This document shows, in pieces, positions 1 through 6,484 of a stretch of 9,391 nucleotides of DNA; position 1 is the stretch's first letter; each line of letters starts with the position of its first letter. Source of the stretch: Bacteroidota bacterium (GTDB lineage: Bacteria; Bacteroidota; UBA10030; UBA6906); the NCBI GenBank assembly GCA_016844425.1, contig JAERML010000032.1:1-9391 (forward strand), written 5' to 3'. Both the position numbers and the translations under genes were made by a program. The notes beneath the pieces were generated by a model, which saw only the letters and a list, made by a program, of their open reading frames with translations, did not search any database and had not been told where the DNA came from.

Positions 1-68
1 ACGTTTTCATCTCCAAAAGTAATGGGGGGGAGCAACGACAACGCGAGCACAAGCGTCAGGGTTTTCAT
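1..68 (-). CDS. 5' end of a secreted protein gene, probably the second M16-like subunit (partial)
   Basis: Only the first 22 codons are in the window; the gene runs off the left edge. The ATG overlaps the TGA stop of the M16 peptidase upstream in an ATGA arrangement (bases 65-68), so the two are probably translationally coupled. The visible N-terminus has one Lys after Met, a Leu/Val-rich core, then Pro-Pro and Gly-Asp-Glu, which is a normal Sec signal peptide. M16 peptidases in many bacteria are encoded as adjacent pairs, one copy with the zinc motif and one without, so a second M16-like protein is the natural guess. None of its catalytic domain is visible, so the family is inference from position only. 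Confidence 0.7.
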   Translation of the reverse strand, partial: MKTLTLVLALSLLPPITFGDEN

Positions 69-1414
69 TGTTGGGTTCCTTTCAGGACTACAACGGTCCT
101 TTGTTCCGGGGTGAAGTACTTCTGCGCGGCCTGCATGATATCCTGCGGCGTCACCTTGTCGAATTGGCCATAAAGCACATCCACCACGTCAATGCCTCCT
201 GTAATCGCCACGAGGCGGGCAAGCCCACCGGCAACATTGTCCGGTGTGTCCAGCCCCATCAGGAATCCGTACTTGTTCCTTTTTTTGATGTCGCTGAGTT
301 TCTTCTGGTCCACGGGTGTGGTCTTGAACTGATCCACCGTGCGGTACACTTCGTCGCGCACGTAGGCGATGTCTTCCTCCTTCTTCACCATAGAATAGAT
401 TTCAAAGAGAGGAAGGTCTCTGTTCATCGGGATGCCGGAGGAGATGAACTGCACCTTTTGTTCCTTGATGACCAGCTTTTTGTAGAGGTCGCTGTTATCG
501 CCGAAGGCGAGGTCGCCAAGAAGAAGTGCTGCGCCCAGGAGAAGGGCTGCGACATAGGCTCTGTTGGAAGGGTCGAACGCGTCCCCTTTATACGCGATAT
601 CAATGATTGGGAGTGTCTTCCCCGGATAGCTCACCTCGGCGTAGCGTTCTTTAGTCTGGGGCGGTTCGGGAGTGATCCTCGGTGGCACATACCCCTTCTC
701 CCACGCGCCGTAATACTTATTGATTAGGCCGAGAGTTGCAGCAGGGTCGATGTCGCCAGTAACCACAATCACGATGTTGTCCGGACGGTAGAACCGCTGG
801 AAGAACGTTTTGCTATAGTCAAAAGCTTCCGGCATGGCTTTGATGTCAGCCTCAAACCCAATGGTCGTGTGTTTATAGGTATGAGCGTCGTATGCAAGAT
901 CCTGCATTTTCTCGTTCAAAACGGAATAAGGGCTGGTGATGTTCTTGCGATACTCACCGTACACTGCACCGGCTTCAGTCTGAAAAGCGGGCTTCTCGTA
1001 GAATAGGTTCTGGAACCGGTCACTCTCCATTTCGATGACCTTCTCCAGATCTTCTTTGGCAAAGTTCAGGTGGTATGCGGTCAAGTCATCGGTGGTGTAG
1101 GCGTTGGCGTCTGCCCCGATGCTTGTCATGACGCTGTCGTACACTGAACCGGGATACTTCTTTGTCCCGCGGAACATCATGTGTTCAAAGAAGTGGGCAA
1201 ACCCGGACTTTCCCTGCTCCACTTCATCGCGGCTCCCGGTCCGGACGACGGAGTAGTATGCCACAAGTCCCGGACTTTCCATGGGGATCATGATGACGGT
1301 GAGGCCGTTCGGGAGAACCTCTTTTTGGTATTTGTACGGAAAAATGGAATCAGACATTGCGTTGGTTCCTGTAAGTATAAGAAGCGAACAGAGAATGACG
1401 ATGCCTTGCTTCAT
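65..1414 (-). CDS. Secreted zinc-dependent M16 family peptidase (insulinase/processing-peptidase type)
   Basis: A 449-residue metalloprotease with one M16 N-terminal and one M16 C-terminal domain. The zinc motif HFFEH is at residues 74-78, and the third ligand Glu154 lies in VYGEYRKN. A second conserved glutamate, Glu147, is also present. The spacing of 75 residues between His78 and Glu154 is normal for the inverted HxxEH family, so the enzyme should be active. Residues 1-19 form a signal peptide (Lys at 2, hydrophobic core, TNA before a likely cleavage site), so it should act in the periplasm or outside the cell, degrading or processing peptides. The ATG is preceded by AGGAGA with a 6-base spacer. 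It ends in ATGA overlapping the next gene. Around residues 289-300 the motif AALLLG occurs twice in tandem, which looks like an inserted copy. Confidence 0.93.
   Translation of the reverse strand: MKQGIVILCSLLILTGTNAMSDSIFPYKYQKEVLPNGLTVIMIPMESPGLVAYYSVVRTGSRDEVEQGKSGFAHFFEHMMFRGTKKYPGSVYDSVMTSIGADANAYTTDDLTAYHLNFAKEDLEKVIEMESDRFQNLFYEKPAFQTEAGAVYGEYRKNITSPYSVLNEKMQDLAYDAHTYKHTTIGFEADIKAMPEAFDYSKTFFQRFYRPDNIVIVVTGDIDPAATLGLINKYYGAWEKGYVPPRITPEPPQTKERYAEVSYPGKTLPIIDIAYKGDAFDPSNRAYVAALLLGAALLLGDLAFGDNSDLYKKLVIKEQKVQFISSGIPMNRDLPLFEIYSMVKKEEDIAYVRDEVYRTVDQFKTTPVDQKKLSDIKKRNKYGFLMGLDTPDNVAGGLARLVAITGGIDVVDVLYGQFDKVTPQDIMQAAQKYFTPEQRTVVVLKGTQQ
515..550 (-). repeat. Tandem 18-bp imperfect duplication inside the M16 gene
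   Basis: Two adjacent 18-base units (533-550 and 515-532) match at 15 of 18 positions. The three differences are all at third codon positions, and both units encode Ala-Ala-Leu-Leu-Leu-Gly. Removing one copy gives a segment that reads like the usual family pattern of a single helix followed by FG-NS-LY-KLV. Confidence 0.7.
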
Positions 1415-1489
1415 GTGGTGTCTCCTGGGATGTTTGGTGATCCATTGAGTTATCGGTCAACGGCAGGAACAGCGGTGCGATGGTGTATC

Positions 1490-1518
1490 AAGATAGCGAA
1501 ATCCTCCGCGAAAGCCAA
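1490..1518 (-). promoter_or_regulatory. Predicted sigma70-like promoter for the M16 operon
   Basis: On the minus strand TTGGCT (1513-1518) is followed after 17 bases by TATCTT (1490-1495); the longer -7 region reads TATCTTGA. It lies in the 148-base gap between the YbjQ-family gene and the M16 gene, about 75 bases upstream of the M16 start codon. Prediction from motif and spacing only. Confidence 0.45.
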
Positions 1519-1562
1519 CTGTGCCGAGCTTTGCAGTGCACTTTTGTGAACCGCGCGTACGT

Positions 1563-1883
1563 TCATTCCACGACCACCGCTGTGCCGCTTGCGCTGACCA
1601 TGAGCATGCTGCCGTTCGTGCCGATGGTCTCATAATCGAGGTCGACACCGATAACAGCATTGCCACCCATGGACTGCGCCTGTTGAGTCATCTCCTGGAT
1701 GGCTATGTCTTTTGCCTTCCGCAGTTCCTCTTCGTAGGCTGCCGATCTTCCGCCAACGATATCGCGTATTCCGGCGAAGAAATCTTTGAAGATATTCGCG
1801 CCGAGGATAGCCTCGCCGCTGACGAGCCCGATATACCGAGTGATGCGCTTCCCTTCGATTGTGGGAGTAGTGAGAACAAGCAT
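1563..1883 (-). CDS. ybjQ: YbjQ/UPF0145 family protein
   Basis: A 106-residue protein, close to the usual 100-110 residues of the YbjQ (UPF0145) family. Its hallmarks are visible: TT near residues 5-6, [29 protein letters not shown] around residues 19-41, VGGRSAAYE after it, and a C-terminal [13 protein letters not shown] followed by SASGTAV. Members are small cytoplasmic oligomeric proteins, often annotated as putative heavy-metal-binding, but the biochemical role is not settled. No Cys or clear metal site is visible here, so I would not assert metal binding. The ATG is preceded by AAAGGAA with a good spacer. It sits 86 bases after the rhomboid gene, and I find no clear promoter in that gap, so co-transcription with the rhomboid is plausible. 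Confidence 0.93.
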   Translation of the reverse strand: MLVLTTPTIEGKRITRYIGLVSGEAILGANIFKDFFAGIRDIVGGRSAAYEEELRKAKDIAIQEMTQQAQSMGGNAVIGVDLDYETIGTNGSMLMVSASGTAVVVE

Positions 1884-1969
1884 GCGGTATTTCCTTTCGA
1901 GTGTTGGTGTGACGTGCTGTTACTGTTTGGGATCGATCTTCATGTTTGTTCAGACCAAGAGGGACGGCA

Positions 1970-2719
1970 TCATTCGGCGCTGAACCGATCCATGAACGCA
2001 CGCTCGGCTTGCGTCAGGCTTGTGACGCCGTGGGCGGTGATCTTCTCCTGGATGCGGTCAAATTCGGCTCGGTTTACCTCGTGCAAGCTCTCCCGACTAA
2101 TCTTCCCCCACCGCTCGAGGTCCGAGCTGCGTGTCGCTGCCGCCATGACCTTGACGCGGAATTGCCCGGCCGTCTGTTTGTGCATAAACAGTTTCAGGTA
2201 CAGATATCCACCCACAAAGCCTCCTAGATGGGCGAAGTGTGCGATCCCGTCGCCTCCACCGCCGAAACCCCCGAACAGTGACAACGCGGTAATCACCGCA
2301 ATCATCACCCGCGACTGGACGGGAAGAACACCCCATATGTAAATGGGCTCCTTCGGCCAGAAGTAAGCGAACCCGAGCATGACACCATACACCGCGCCGG
2401 AGGCGCCGATGATTGGAATGAATGGATTAAAGACAAAGGAAAGCGCCGCTGCCATCAGGCCGCTCACGAAATAAAGCCAGAGAAAATGACGCAAGCCAAG
2501 TTGGTCCTCCAACCTGGGGCCGAAAAAGAAAAGGCCCAACATGTTGAAGAAGAGGTGACCAATGTCGCCATGCAAGAACATATAAGTCAGAACGGTCCAT
2601 GGCTGGGCAAGCGCTGCAACTGGAAGAAACATGAACACGTCAGTCAATGCCGGGCGGAGAATCTGCAAAGCATAGACCACCACATTGGCAATGATGAGCC
2701 GAATCACCCATCGAGTCAT
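1970..2719 (-). CDS. Rhomboid family intramembrane serine protease with C-terminal DUF6576-like tail
   Basis: A 249-residue polytopic membrane protease that should cleave transmembrane substrates within the bilayer. The catalytic serine is in GASG (Ser107) and the catalytic histidine in HFAHLGG (His164). The conserved oxyanion-region motif HGDIGHLFFNM is at residues 50-60 (His50, His55, Asn59). About six hydrophobic segments fill residues 5-180. After a basic stretch, residues about 200-249 form a soluble tail containing RIQEKITAHGVTSLTQAERAF. This matches the short C-terminal domain (DUF6576 as I recall it) often found on rhomboids of Bacteroidota and relatives; its function is unknown. The ATG is preceded by GGGAG with a 6-base spacer, and an in-frame TGA directly upstream rules out a longer start. 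The native substrate cannot be read from the sequence. Confidence 0.94.
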   Translation of the reverse strand: MTRWVIRLIIANVVVYALQILRPALTDVFMFLPVAALAQPWTVLTYMFLHGDIGHLFFNMLGLFFFGPRLEDQLGLRHFLWLYFVSGLMAAALSFVFNPFIPIIGASGAVYGVMLGFAYFWPKEPIYIWGVLPVQSRVMIAVITALSLFGGFGGGGDGIAHFAHLGGFVGGYLYLKLFMHKQTAGQFRVKVMAAATRSSDLERWGKISRESLHEVNRAEFDRIQEKITAHGVTSLTQAERAFMDRFSAE

Positions 2720-2754
2720 TCCTCACTCCCGTTTGGGTTCAACACAACTTTCAC
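2716..2754 (-). other. Candidate 12-codon leader ORF coupled to the rhomboid gene
   Basis: A GTG at 2754 opens a 12-codon ORF (VKVVLNPNGSEE) ending in a TGA that overlaps the rhomboid ATG as ATGA. It is preceded at a 7-base spacing by GGAGGAGG (2762-2769), the strongest ribosome-binding site in the window. This site is too far from the rhomboid ATG to serve it directly. It may only promote re-initiation at the rhomboid start. Too short to judge as a protein. Confidence 0.3.
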
Positions 2755-2755
2755 T

Positions 2756-2809
2756 TTATCGCCTCCTCCATTCCGGAATACGACCGGGTATCAAAACCAT
2801 AGCACGCAT
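2756..2809 (-). other. Candidate 17-codon upstream ORF in the rhomboid leader
   Basis: ATG at 2809 with AAAGGA six bases upstream opens a 17-codon ORF that ends in consecutive Arg codons AGG-AGG-CGA and a TAA. The stop lies one base before the GTG of the next tiny ORF. The Arg codons are themselves the GGAGGAGG ribosome-binding site of that ORF. This may be chance. The arrangement would fit a leader-peptide control region, with nothing beyond layout to support it. Confidence 0.2.
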
Positions 2810-2884
2810 ACGTGTTCCTTTGTTGATAGAGACGATTGCGAAGTTTGAGAATTGAACGGTAAACACGGAATGGTGGCAGCTTTC

Positions 2885-4501
2885 TTACGGCTGCCTGCTG
2901 CGCCCAGGGCCCCCTCGACGTTCCCCCGATTGCCCCGGCCTTCGTCGTTGCGGAATACCGGGCTTTCGTCGCTGATTGGATTCTGTACCGGTCGAGGATG
3001 CAGCTTCGGCCGATTTTGTTGGGGGTGGAAGGGGATTCAGCCAGCTTTCCTCGGGATAGACACTCTGGAGCTGTCGCCCGATGAATTCCTCGATGGCGGG
3101 GATGAGGGGTCCATCATCTTCGCATGCAAAACTGACAGATGTTCCGAGCGCTCCCGCACGGCCGGTCCGACCAATCCGGTGCACGTAGTCCTCCGGGTCC
3201 ATGGGCAGGTTGTAGTTTATGACATGACTGACCCCCTCGATGTGCAACCCTCGCGCTGCAACATCGGTTGCAACGAGCGCACGGAACTTGCCGGCGCGAA
3301 AATTCTCCAATGTCTTGATTCGCTGGTGCTGGGAAACCTCGCCAGACAAGAGTCCACAGGTAATTCCGTACCGTACAAGTTTCTGAGCCAAACGCTGAGT
3401 CTCATCCCGCCGGTTGGCGAAGATGATCACCCGTTCCAGGTTCTGCCGGACAATCATATTGTAAAGGAGGGTGAATTTCTCTTCGGTCGTGGTGATGTAC
3501 ACAAGCTGGTCGATCGTGTTCACCGCCACTTGCTCCGGGGTGATATCAACTTCCCACGCATTCTTTGTCCACTGCACAGCGAGACGCTTCACCTCCGAGG
3601 TAAGTGTCGCACTAAAGAACATGGTCTGGCGTTGGGCCTTCGGCGGGGTGCTCTCGATGATCCTCCGCATGTCGGGGATGAATCCCATGTCCAGCATCCG
3701 GTCGGCTTCGTCGATCACCAAAATCTCCGCGCTACTGAGGGTGACGAACCCCTGCCGTTTGAAATCGAGCAGACGCCCCGGCGTTGCTACCACAATGTCG
3801 ACTGGACCATCGGAGAGCAATTGCTTCTGCTTCTCGTAGTGCATTCCTCCCAGTACCGCGACAATCTTCGTCGGAAGGTATTTGGACAATCCTCGTGCGT
3901 CTTTCTCGATCTGGAGAACAAGCTCCCGCGTCGGAGCAAGGATCAACGCACGTGGTGTACCCCGGCGGGGTTTCCCGGGAAGCGGCGTACGCGCAATATG
4001 CGCCAGGATGGTAATCAGAAACGCGGCGCTCTTGCCGGTCCCGGTCTGCGCACGACCGGTTACATCAATCCCGGCCAGGGCTTTGGAAAGGACGGCGGCT
4101 TGAACAGGAGTGCAGTATTGAAAACCGAGATCTGCAATAGCGTGCATGATCTCTTCGGGGAGATCGAAATCATGAAAGCGGGTTTTCCCCTCCGTGAGTG
4201 GGGCCATAAATGTGGCAGGATCCCAATGTGGCTTCGGAACCGTCGGCAGACCAGATGTCTCCGCCTGGTGCTGAGGCGGGCCTTTCCTTTCGGTAACCGG
4301 CCGCCGCCGTCCTTGCGGCCTTCGTCCATCCTGTCTCGGTGGCCGTGGAACCGTCCGCTGAGGATGATCTCCTTTCCTTTCACGGTTTGTGTTGTGAAGT
4401 TTTTTCGGAAGCGCGGGCGGCACCGCGCTCTTTGACGGCGTTGATTTCTTACTTCCAAACTTCCGGAACCAATCGCCAACTTTCTTAACAATCTTTTTCA
4501 A
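2885..4501 (-). CDS. rhlB: RhlB-like ATP-dependent DEAD-box RNA helicase
   Basis: A 538-residue RNA helicase with every superfamily 2 motif in order: F109 and Gln134 of the Q motif, AQTGTGKS (151-158), PTREL (190-194), TPGR (240-243), DEAD (264-267), SAT (297-299), ARGLH in motif V and HRIGRTGR (441-448). The entry segment TRFHDFDLPEEIMHAIADLGF and the post-helicase segment CEDDGPLIPAIEEFIGR resemble Pseudomonas-type RhlB, hence the symbol; a degradosome role is not shown. The N-terminus is a short basic amphipathic stretch (KKIVKKVGDWFRKF), followed by about 85 low-complexity basic residues. The C-terminal 45 residues are Arg/Gly/Pro-rich, typical of RNA-contacting tails. The start is TTG: GGAG lies 5 bases upstream, and no ATG precedes the conserved region. 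It follows the acetyltransferase gene by 23 bases and is probably in its operon. Confidence 0.93.
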   Translation of the reverse strand: MKKIVKKVGDWFRKFGSKKSTPSKSAVPPALPKKLHNTNRERKGDHPQRTVPRPPRQDGRRPQGRRRPVTERKGPPQHQAETSGLPTVPKPHWDPATFMAPLTEGKTRFHDFDLPEEIMHAIADLGFQYCTPVQAAVLSKALAGIDVTGRAQTGTGKSAAFLITILAHIARTPLPGKPRRGTPRALILAPTRELVLQIEKDARGLSKYLPTKIVAVLGGMHYEKQKQLLSDGPVDIVVATPGRLLDFKRQGFVTLSSAEILVIDEADRMLDMGFIPDMRRIIESTPPKAQRQTMFFSATLTSEVKRLAVQWTKNAWEVDITPEQVAVNTIDQLVYITTTEEKFTLLYNMIVRQNLERVIIFANRRDETQRLAQKLVRYGITCGLLSGEVSQHQRIKTLENFRAGKFRALVATDVAARGLHIEGVSHVINYNLPMDPEDYVHRIGRTGRAGALGTSVSFACEDDGPLIPAIEEFIGRQLQSVYPEESWLNPLPPPTKSAEAASSTGTESNQRRKPGIPQRRRPGQSGERRGGPGRSRQP

Positions 4502-4524
4502 TCCCGCTCCGATTGAGTTTATCT

Positions 4525-5010
4525 TCAGAGAAACCGATGCATCACATACGCGTCAACCAGGCCGAGTCCCCTGTGACGGAACACCTTGGGAAGAACTCCC
4601 ACGACTGAAAATCCCATCTTTGTCCAGAGCGCAATCGCAGACTCATTCGTGCTGACCACGATGTTGAACTGCATTGCGAGATAGCCTGCCTTGCGCGCTT
4701 CATTCATGGAATGCTCGCACATCCTTCTACCGATTCCCTTTCCGGCATGATCGGGATGAACCATATAGCCGGCATTAGCGACATGCGATCCAAGCCCGGG
4801 CTGGTTAGGTTTCAGAATGTACGTCCCGACAACCACACCGTCTGTTTCCGCAACATAGGTTGCAACATGGGGAGCCATCCAGATCGACCGGGCCTCGTCC
4901 TTGGTGGTAGCTGGATCGAAGGCATACGTATCTCCCTGTTGCACCACACGATGGAAGATCTCCCAGATCGAATCCAAGTCCAACTCGGTTGCTTGACGTA
5001 CGACAGTCAT
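4525..5010 (-). CDS. GNAT family N-acetyltransferase
   Basis: A 161-residue single-domain acetyl-CoA-dependent acetyltransferase. The acetyl-CoA motif is in GYMVHPDHAGKGIGRRM (residues 81-97), with Gly90, Gly92 and Gly94 present but Ala89 where the consensus usually has Arg or Gln. Motif B follows as NESAIALWTKMGF (122-134). The C-terminus FRHRGLGLVDAYVMHRFL with the preceding MQFNIVVSTNE matches a subgroup often labelled phosphinothricin-acetyltransferase-like, whose real substrates are mostly unknown. No Shine-Dalgarno site precedes the ATG. Instead the ATG overlaps the stop codon of a candidate 53-codon ORF, which may supply ribosomes by coupling. Downstream, the RhlB-like helicase starts 23 bases after the stop. 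Family is certain; substrate is not. Confidence 0.92.
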   Translation of the reverse strand: MTVVRQATELDLDSIWEIFHRVVQQGDTYAFDPATTKDEARSIWMAPHVATYVAETDGVVVGTYILKPNQPGLGSHVANAGYMVHPDHAGKGIGRRMCEHSMNEARKAGYLAMQFNIVVSTNESAIALWTKMGFSVVGVLPKVFRHRGLGLVDAYVMHRFL

Positions 5011-5168
5011 GCTGTGCGGATGCAGTGAAGAGCAAGTTCGTGAGGGTCAGTCGGTACCAGGATGATGGACGGGTCACAGTAAAACGTGAAGCGAACCGGC
5101 ACCAGTAAAGATAACGGATTTCGCACAACAATCAACGCGCCGAAGGAGAGGATGATGACCGAATGCAC
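5007..5168 (-). CDS. Candidate small gene, 53 residues, unknown function
   Basis: A GTG-started ORF (reads MHSVIILSFGALIVV at its N-terminus) that ends in TGA overlapping the acetyltransferase ATG as ATGA. A GGAGG site (5176-5180 on the minus strand) precedes the GTG with a 7-base spacer, and an in-frame TGA lies just upstream, fixing the start. The product begins with a hydrophobic stretch at residues 4-15 and continues Val/Leu/Pro-rich. About 62% of third codon positions are G or C. I do not recognise a family. Support is the ribosome-binding site, the 4-base overlap, and the lack of any such site for the downstream gene. Against it: 53 open codons can arise by chance, and a promoter-like motif lies inside. 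Roughly even odds of being a real gene. Confidence 0.4.
   Translation of the reverse strand: MHSVIILSFGALIVVRNPLSLLVPVRFTFYCDPSIILVPTDPHELALHCIRTA
5106..5136 (-). promoter_or_regulatory. Predicted promoter for the acetyltransferase-helicase operon
   Basis: On the minus strand TTGATT (5130-5135) is followed after 16 bases by TATCTT (5108-5113). Read as a Bacteroidota-type element it is GTTG, 19 bases, TATCTTTA, close to the TAnnTTTG consensus. It would start RNA about 90 bases before the acetyltransferase ATG. It lies inside the candidate small ORF, so the two interpretations partly compete. Confidence 0.35.
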
Positions 5169-5179
5169 AAATCATCCTC
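5148..5179 (-). repeat. Perfect 9-bp inverted repeat that would hide a ribosome-binding site
   Basis: GAGGATGAT and ATCATCCTC form a 9-bp perfect stem, extendable by one G-U pair, around a 14-base loop. On the minus-strand RNA the first arm contains most of the GGAGG site of the candidate small gene, and its GTG start lies in the loop. There is no U tract after it, so it is a poor intrinsic terminator for the membrane-protein gene 124 bases upstream. Confidence 0.6.
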
Positions 5180-5258
5180 CATTTTCAAGCGGAATCTAAC
5201 AAAGGAGGAAACAATCGGGAGAATTGATGGAAAGGTAATATCCTGCCGCGTTGCACAA

Positions 5259-5287
5259 ACTATAATGAAAGGCAAGAGTTGGGCGAA
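5259..5287 (-). promoter_or_regulatory. Weak alternative promoter upstream of the candidate small gene
   Basis: TATAGT (5259-5264, five of six positions of the -10 consensus) follows a poor -35 element, TTCGCC (5282-5287), after 17 bases. It would produce a leader of about 85 bases before the GTG of the candidate small gene, carrying the whole hairpin. Low confidence because the -35 matches only three positions. Confidence 0.22.
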
Positions 5288-5302
5288 AGGCTGCGTGATG
5301 GT

Positions 5303-5830
5303 CTATTCCGATGGGTGGAAAGGTGGGGAGGGCTTCCCTTTTTTCATTCTGGATTGTACGATGATTCCACAGACAAGGAGGATGATCGCGAAAAGAGCTG
5401 CGGCAACTTCAGAGACATCCAACTCCTGTACAATTAGGAGGCTGCCCACGAGCGAGGAGAGAACAATCAACGCCCAGTCGAAGAGCACGTTGATGAGAAT
5501 GGCGCCGATGATACCTCCGATGAGGAAAGCGACCCAGGGACTGTGCTCCGAGGTCGCGGAGAACGACTGAACAAGGTGATGGAGCAACAATCCTCCGGCG
5601 AGAAATCCGGCCACACCAACCGCAACCTTCTTCACAACAATCGCGAGGACGGCGCCCAGTATACCCACCGCCAGCGCAATCACTGTGTGCACTGCGACGG
5701 GTTGATCGGCAAAGAGTTTTGCGCCGATGGCAACGCCCGCCAGAAAGCCCACACCGCCAACGAACAACCAGAAGAGCTTTCGTCCGAAGATCAGGAGCGC
5801 AGTACCGACCACAATAGGTACGAGTTCCAA
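5303..5830 (-). CDS. Multi-pass membrane protein, DUF4203/TMEM198-like
   Basis: A 175-residue, almost entirely hydrophobic protein with about seven membrane segments (near residues 3-15, 19-39, 46-66, 68-88, 98-115, 117-134 and 141-158). The C-terminal tail is short and basic (RMKKGK). The segments are rich in Gly-small-residue motifs such as FVGGVGFLAG and LIGGIIGAILINVLFDWA, which is the pattern of DUF4203/TMEM198-type proteins. The role of bacterial members is not known. The start is TTG, with AAAGG nine bases upstream and no nearby ATG in frame. It begins 42 bases after the YbaK-family gene, so the two are likely co-transcribed. Family assignment is from pattern only; another Gly-rich small membrane family is possible. 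Confidence 0.8.
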   Translation of the reverse strand: MELVPIVVGTALLIFGRKLFWLFVGGVGFLAGVAIGAKLFADQPVAVHTVIALAVGILGAVLAIVVKKVAVGVAGFLAGGLLLHHLVQSFSATSEHSPWVAFLIGGIIGAILINVLFDWALIVLSSLVGSLLIVQELDVSEVAAALFAIILLVCGIIVQSRMKKGKPSPPFHPSE

Positions 5831-5872
5831 TAGGTTACACCTTTCCCTGTGAATACTGTTACCGCCAAGACC

Positions 5873-6373
5873 TTATGGAGTTCGTTCTGAAAAGTCAAAC
5901 ACAGTCCCACTCGCTGCAGCAAGGTAGTCTGCAGTGCTGATGATGATGGAATCCGTGAGAGACCCGGCATTGAATGCAATCCTGTCATTTGCCTTGATAG
6001 AATTGTCGATGTACAGATCAAAAGGGGTGATGGGTCTGCCAAATGGTGGGATCGATCCGGGGGCGAGGCCAGTGAGCTCGAGCAACTCTTCGGTCGTCGC
6101 AAACCGGATTTTTCTTTCCCCCAGAAAGGTTTTGATCTTCTGTGAGTCAATTCTGAGAGCGGCACTCAACACAAAGAGGTCACAGCGTTCACCAACTTTC
6201 AGTACAATGGCTTTTCCTCCAATGGACAGATCCTCACCACGGGCACGTGCTGACTCGGCGGATGTTCGGGTCGGTTCGTGATGAACCTCGCGAAAAGTAA
6301 CACTCCGGGAAGTAAGGAACGCTTTGATAGCACTATGGACCTCACCAGGCACGCGCTCCATCCTCTCTTGCAT
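5873..6373 (-). CDS. YbaK/EbsC family aminoacyl-tRNA deacylase
   Basis: A 166-residue single-domain protein of the YbaK/ProX family, which hydrolyses mischarged aminoacyl-tRNAs in trans in the cytoplasm. The diagnostic lysine is in GGKAIVLKV (Lys54). Other family signatures are HHEPTRTSAESARARGE (31-47), RFATTEELLELTGLAPGSIPPFG (90-112) and AFNAGSLTDSI (133-143). Length equals a free-standing editing domain. Which amino acid and tRNA it edits (Cys-tRNA-Pro, Ala-tRNA-Pro or another) cannot be told. I used the first ATG, but neither it nor the second ATG four codons later (6361) has a well-spaced ribosome-binding site, and the second fits typical family N-termini equally well. It is 111 bases downstream of the SnoaL-like gene. 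Confidence 0.92.
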   Translation of the reverse strand: MQERMERVPGEVHSAIKAFLTSRSVTFREVHHEPTRTSAESARARGEDLSIGGKAIVLKVGERCDLFVLSAALRIDSQKIKTFLGERKIRFATTEELLELTGLAPGSIPPFGRPITPFDLYIDNSIKANDRIAFNAGSLTDSIIISTADYLAAASGTVFDFSERTP

Positions 6374-6484
6374 CCAGGTGGAGAATTGCTCTCTGCAAAA
6401 AGACGATCATGAGATGCTGTGGATTGAAGTCTGAGTGAGATAGCGTGGAAAGAAAGAAACGAAGTGTCACTCAATGGAAGATCT

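Noticed and set aside
1415..1562. Intrinsic terminator after the YbjQ-family gene.
   Set aside because: I found no stable stem followed by a T run on the minus strand in this gap, only the predicted promoter.
2875..2895. GGCAGC/GCTGCC inverted repeat across the helicase stop codon as a terminator.
   Set aside because: The stem is only 6 bp with a 9-base loop, it overlaps the stop codon, and there is no U tract on the minus-strand RNA.
2852..4435. A 527-codon open frame on the plus strand.
   Set aside because: It lies antisense to the helicase, whose motifs are complete. The plus-strand product is Arg/Gly/Pro-rich and has no recognisable domain.
5152..5199. A 15-codon plus-strand ORF with AAGGAG close upstream.
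   Set aside because: Spacing is too short, no plus-strand promoter or downstream gene is present, and the purine stretch is simply one arm of the hairpin.
5261..5266. TATAAT on the plus strand as a promoter -10.
   Set aside because: No -35 element at a workable distance and no plus-strand gene follows before the antisense of the membrane-protein gene.
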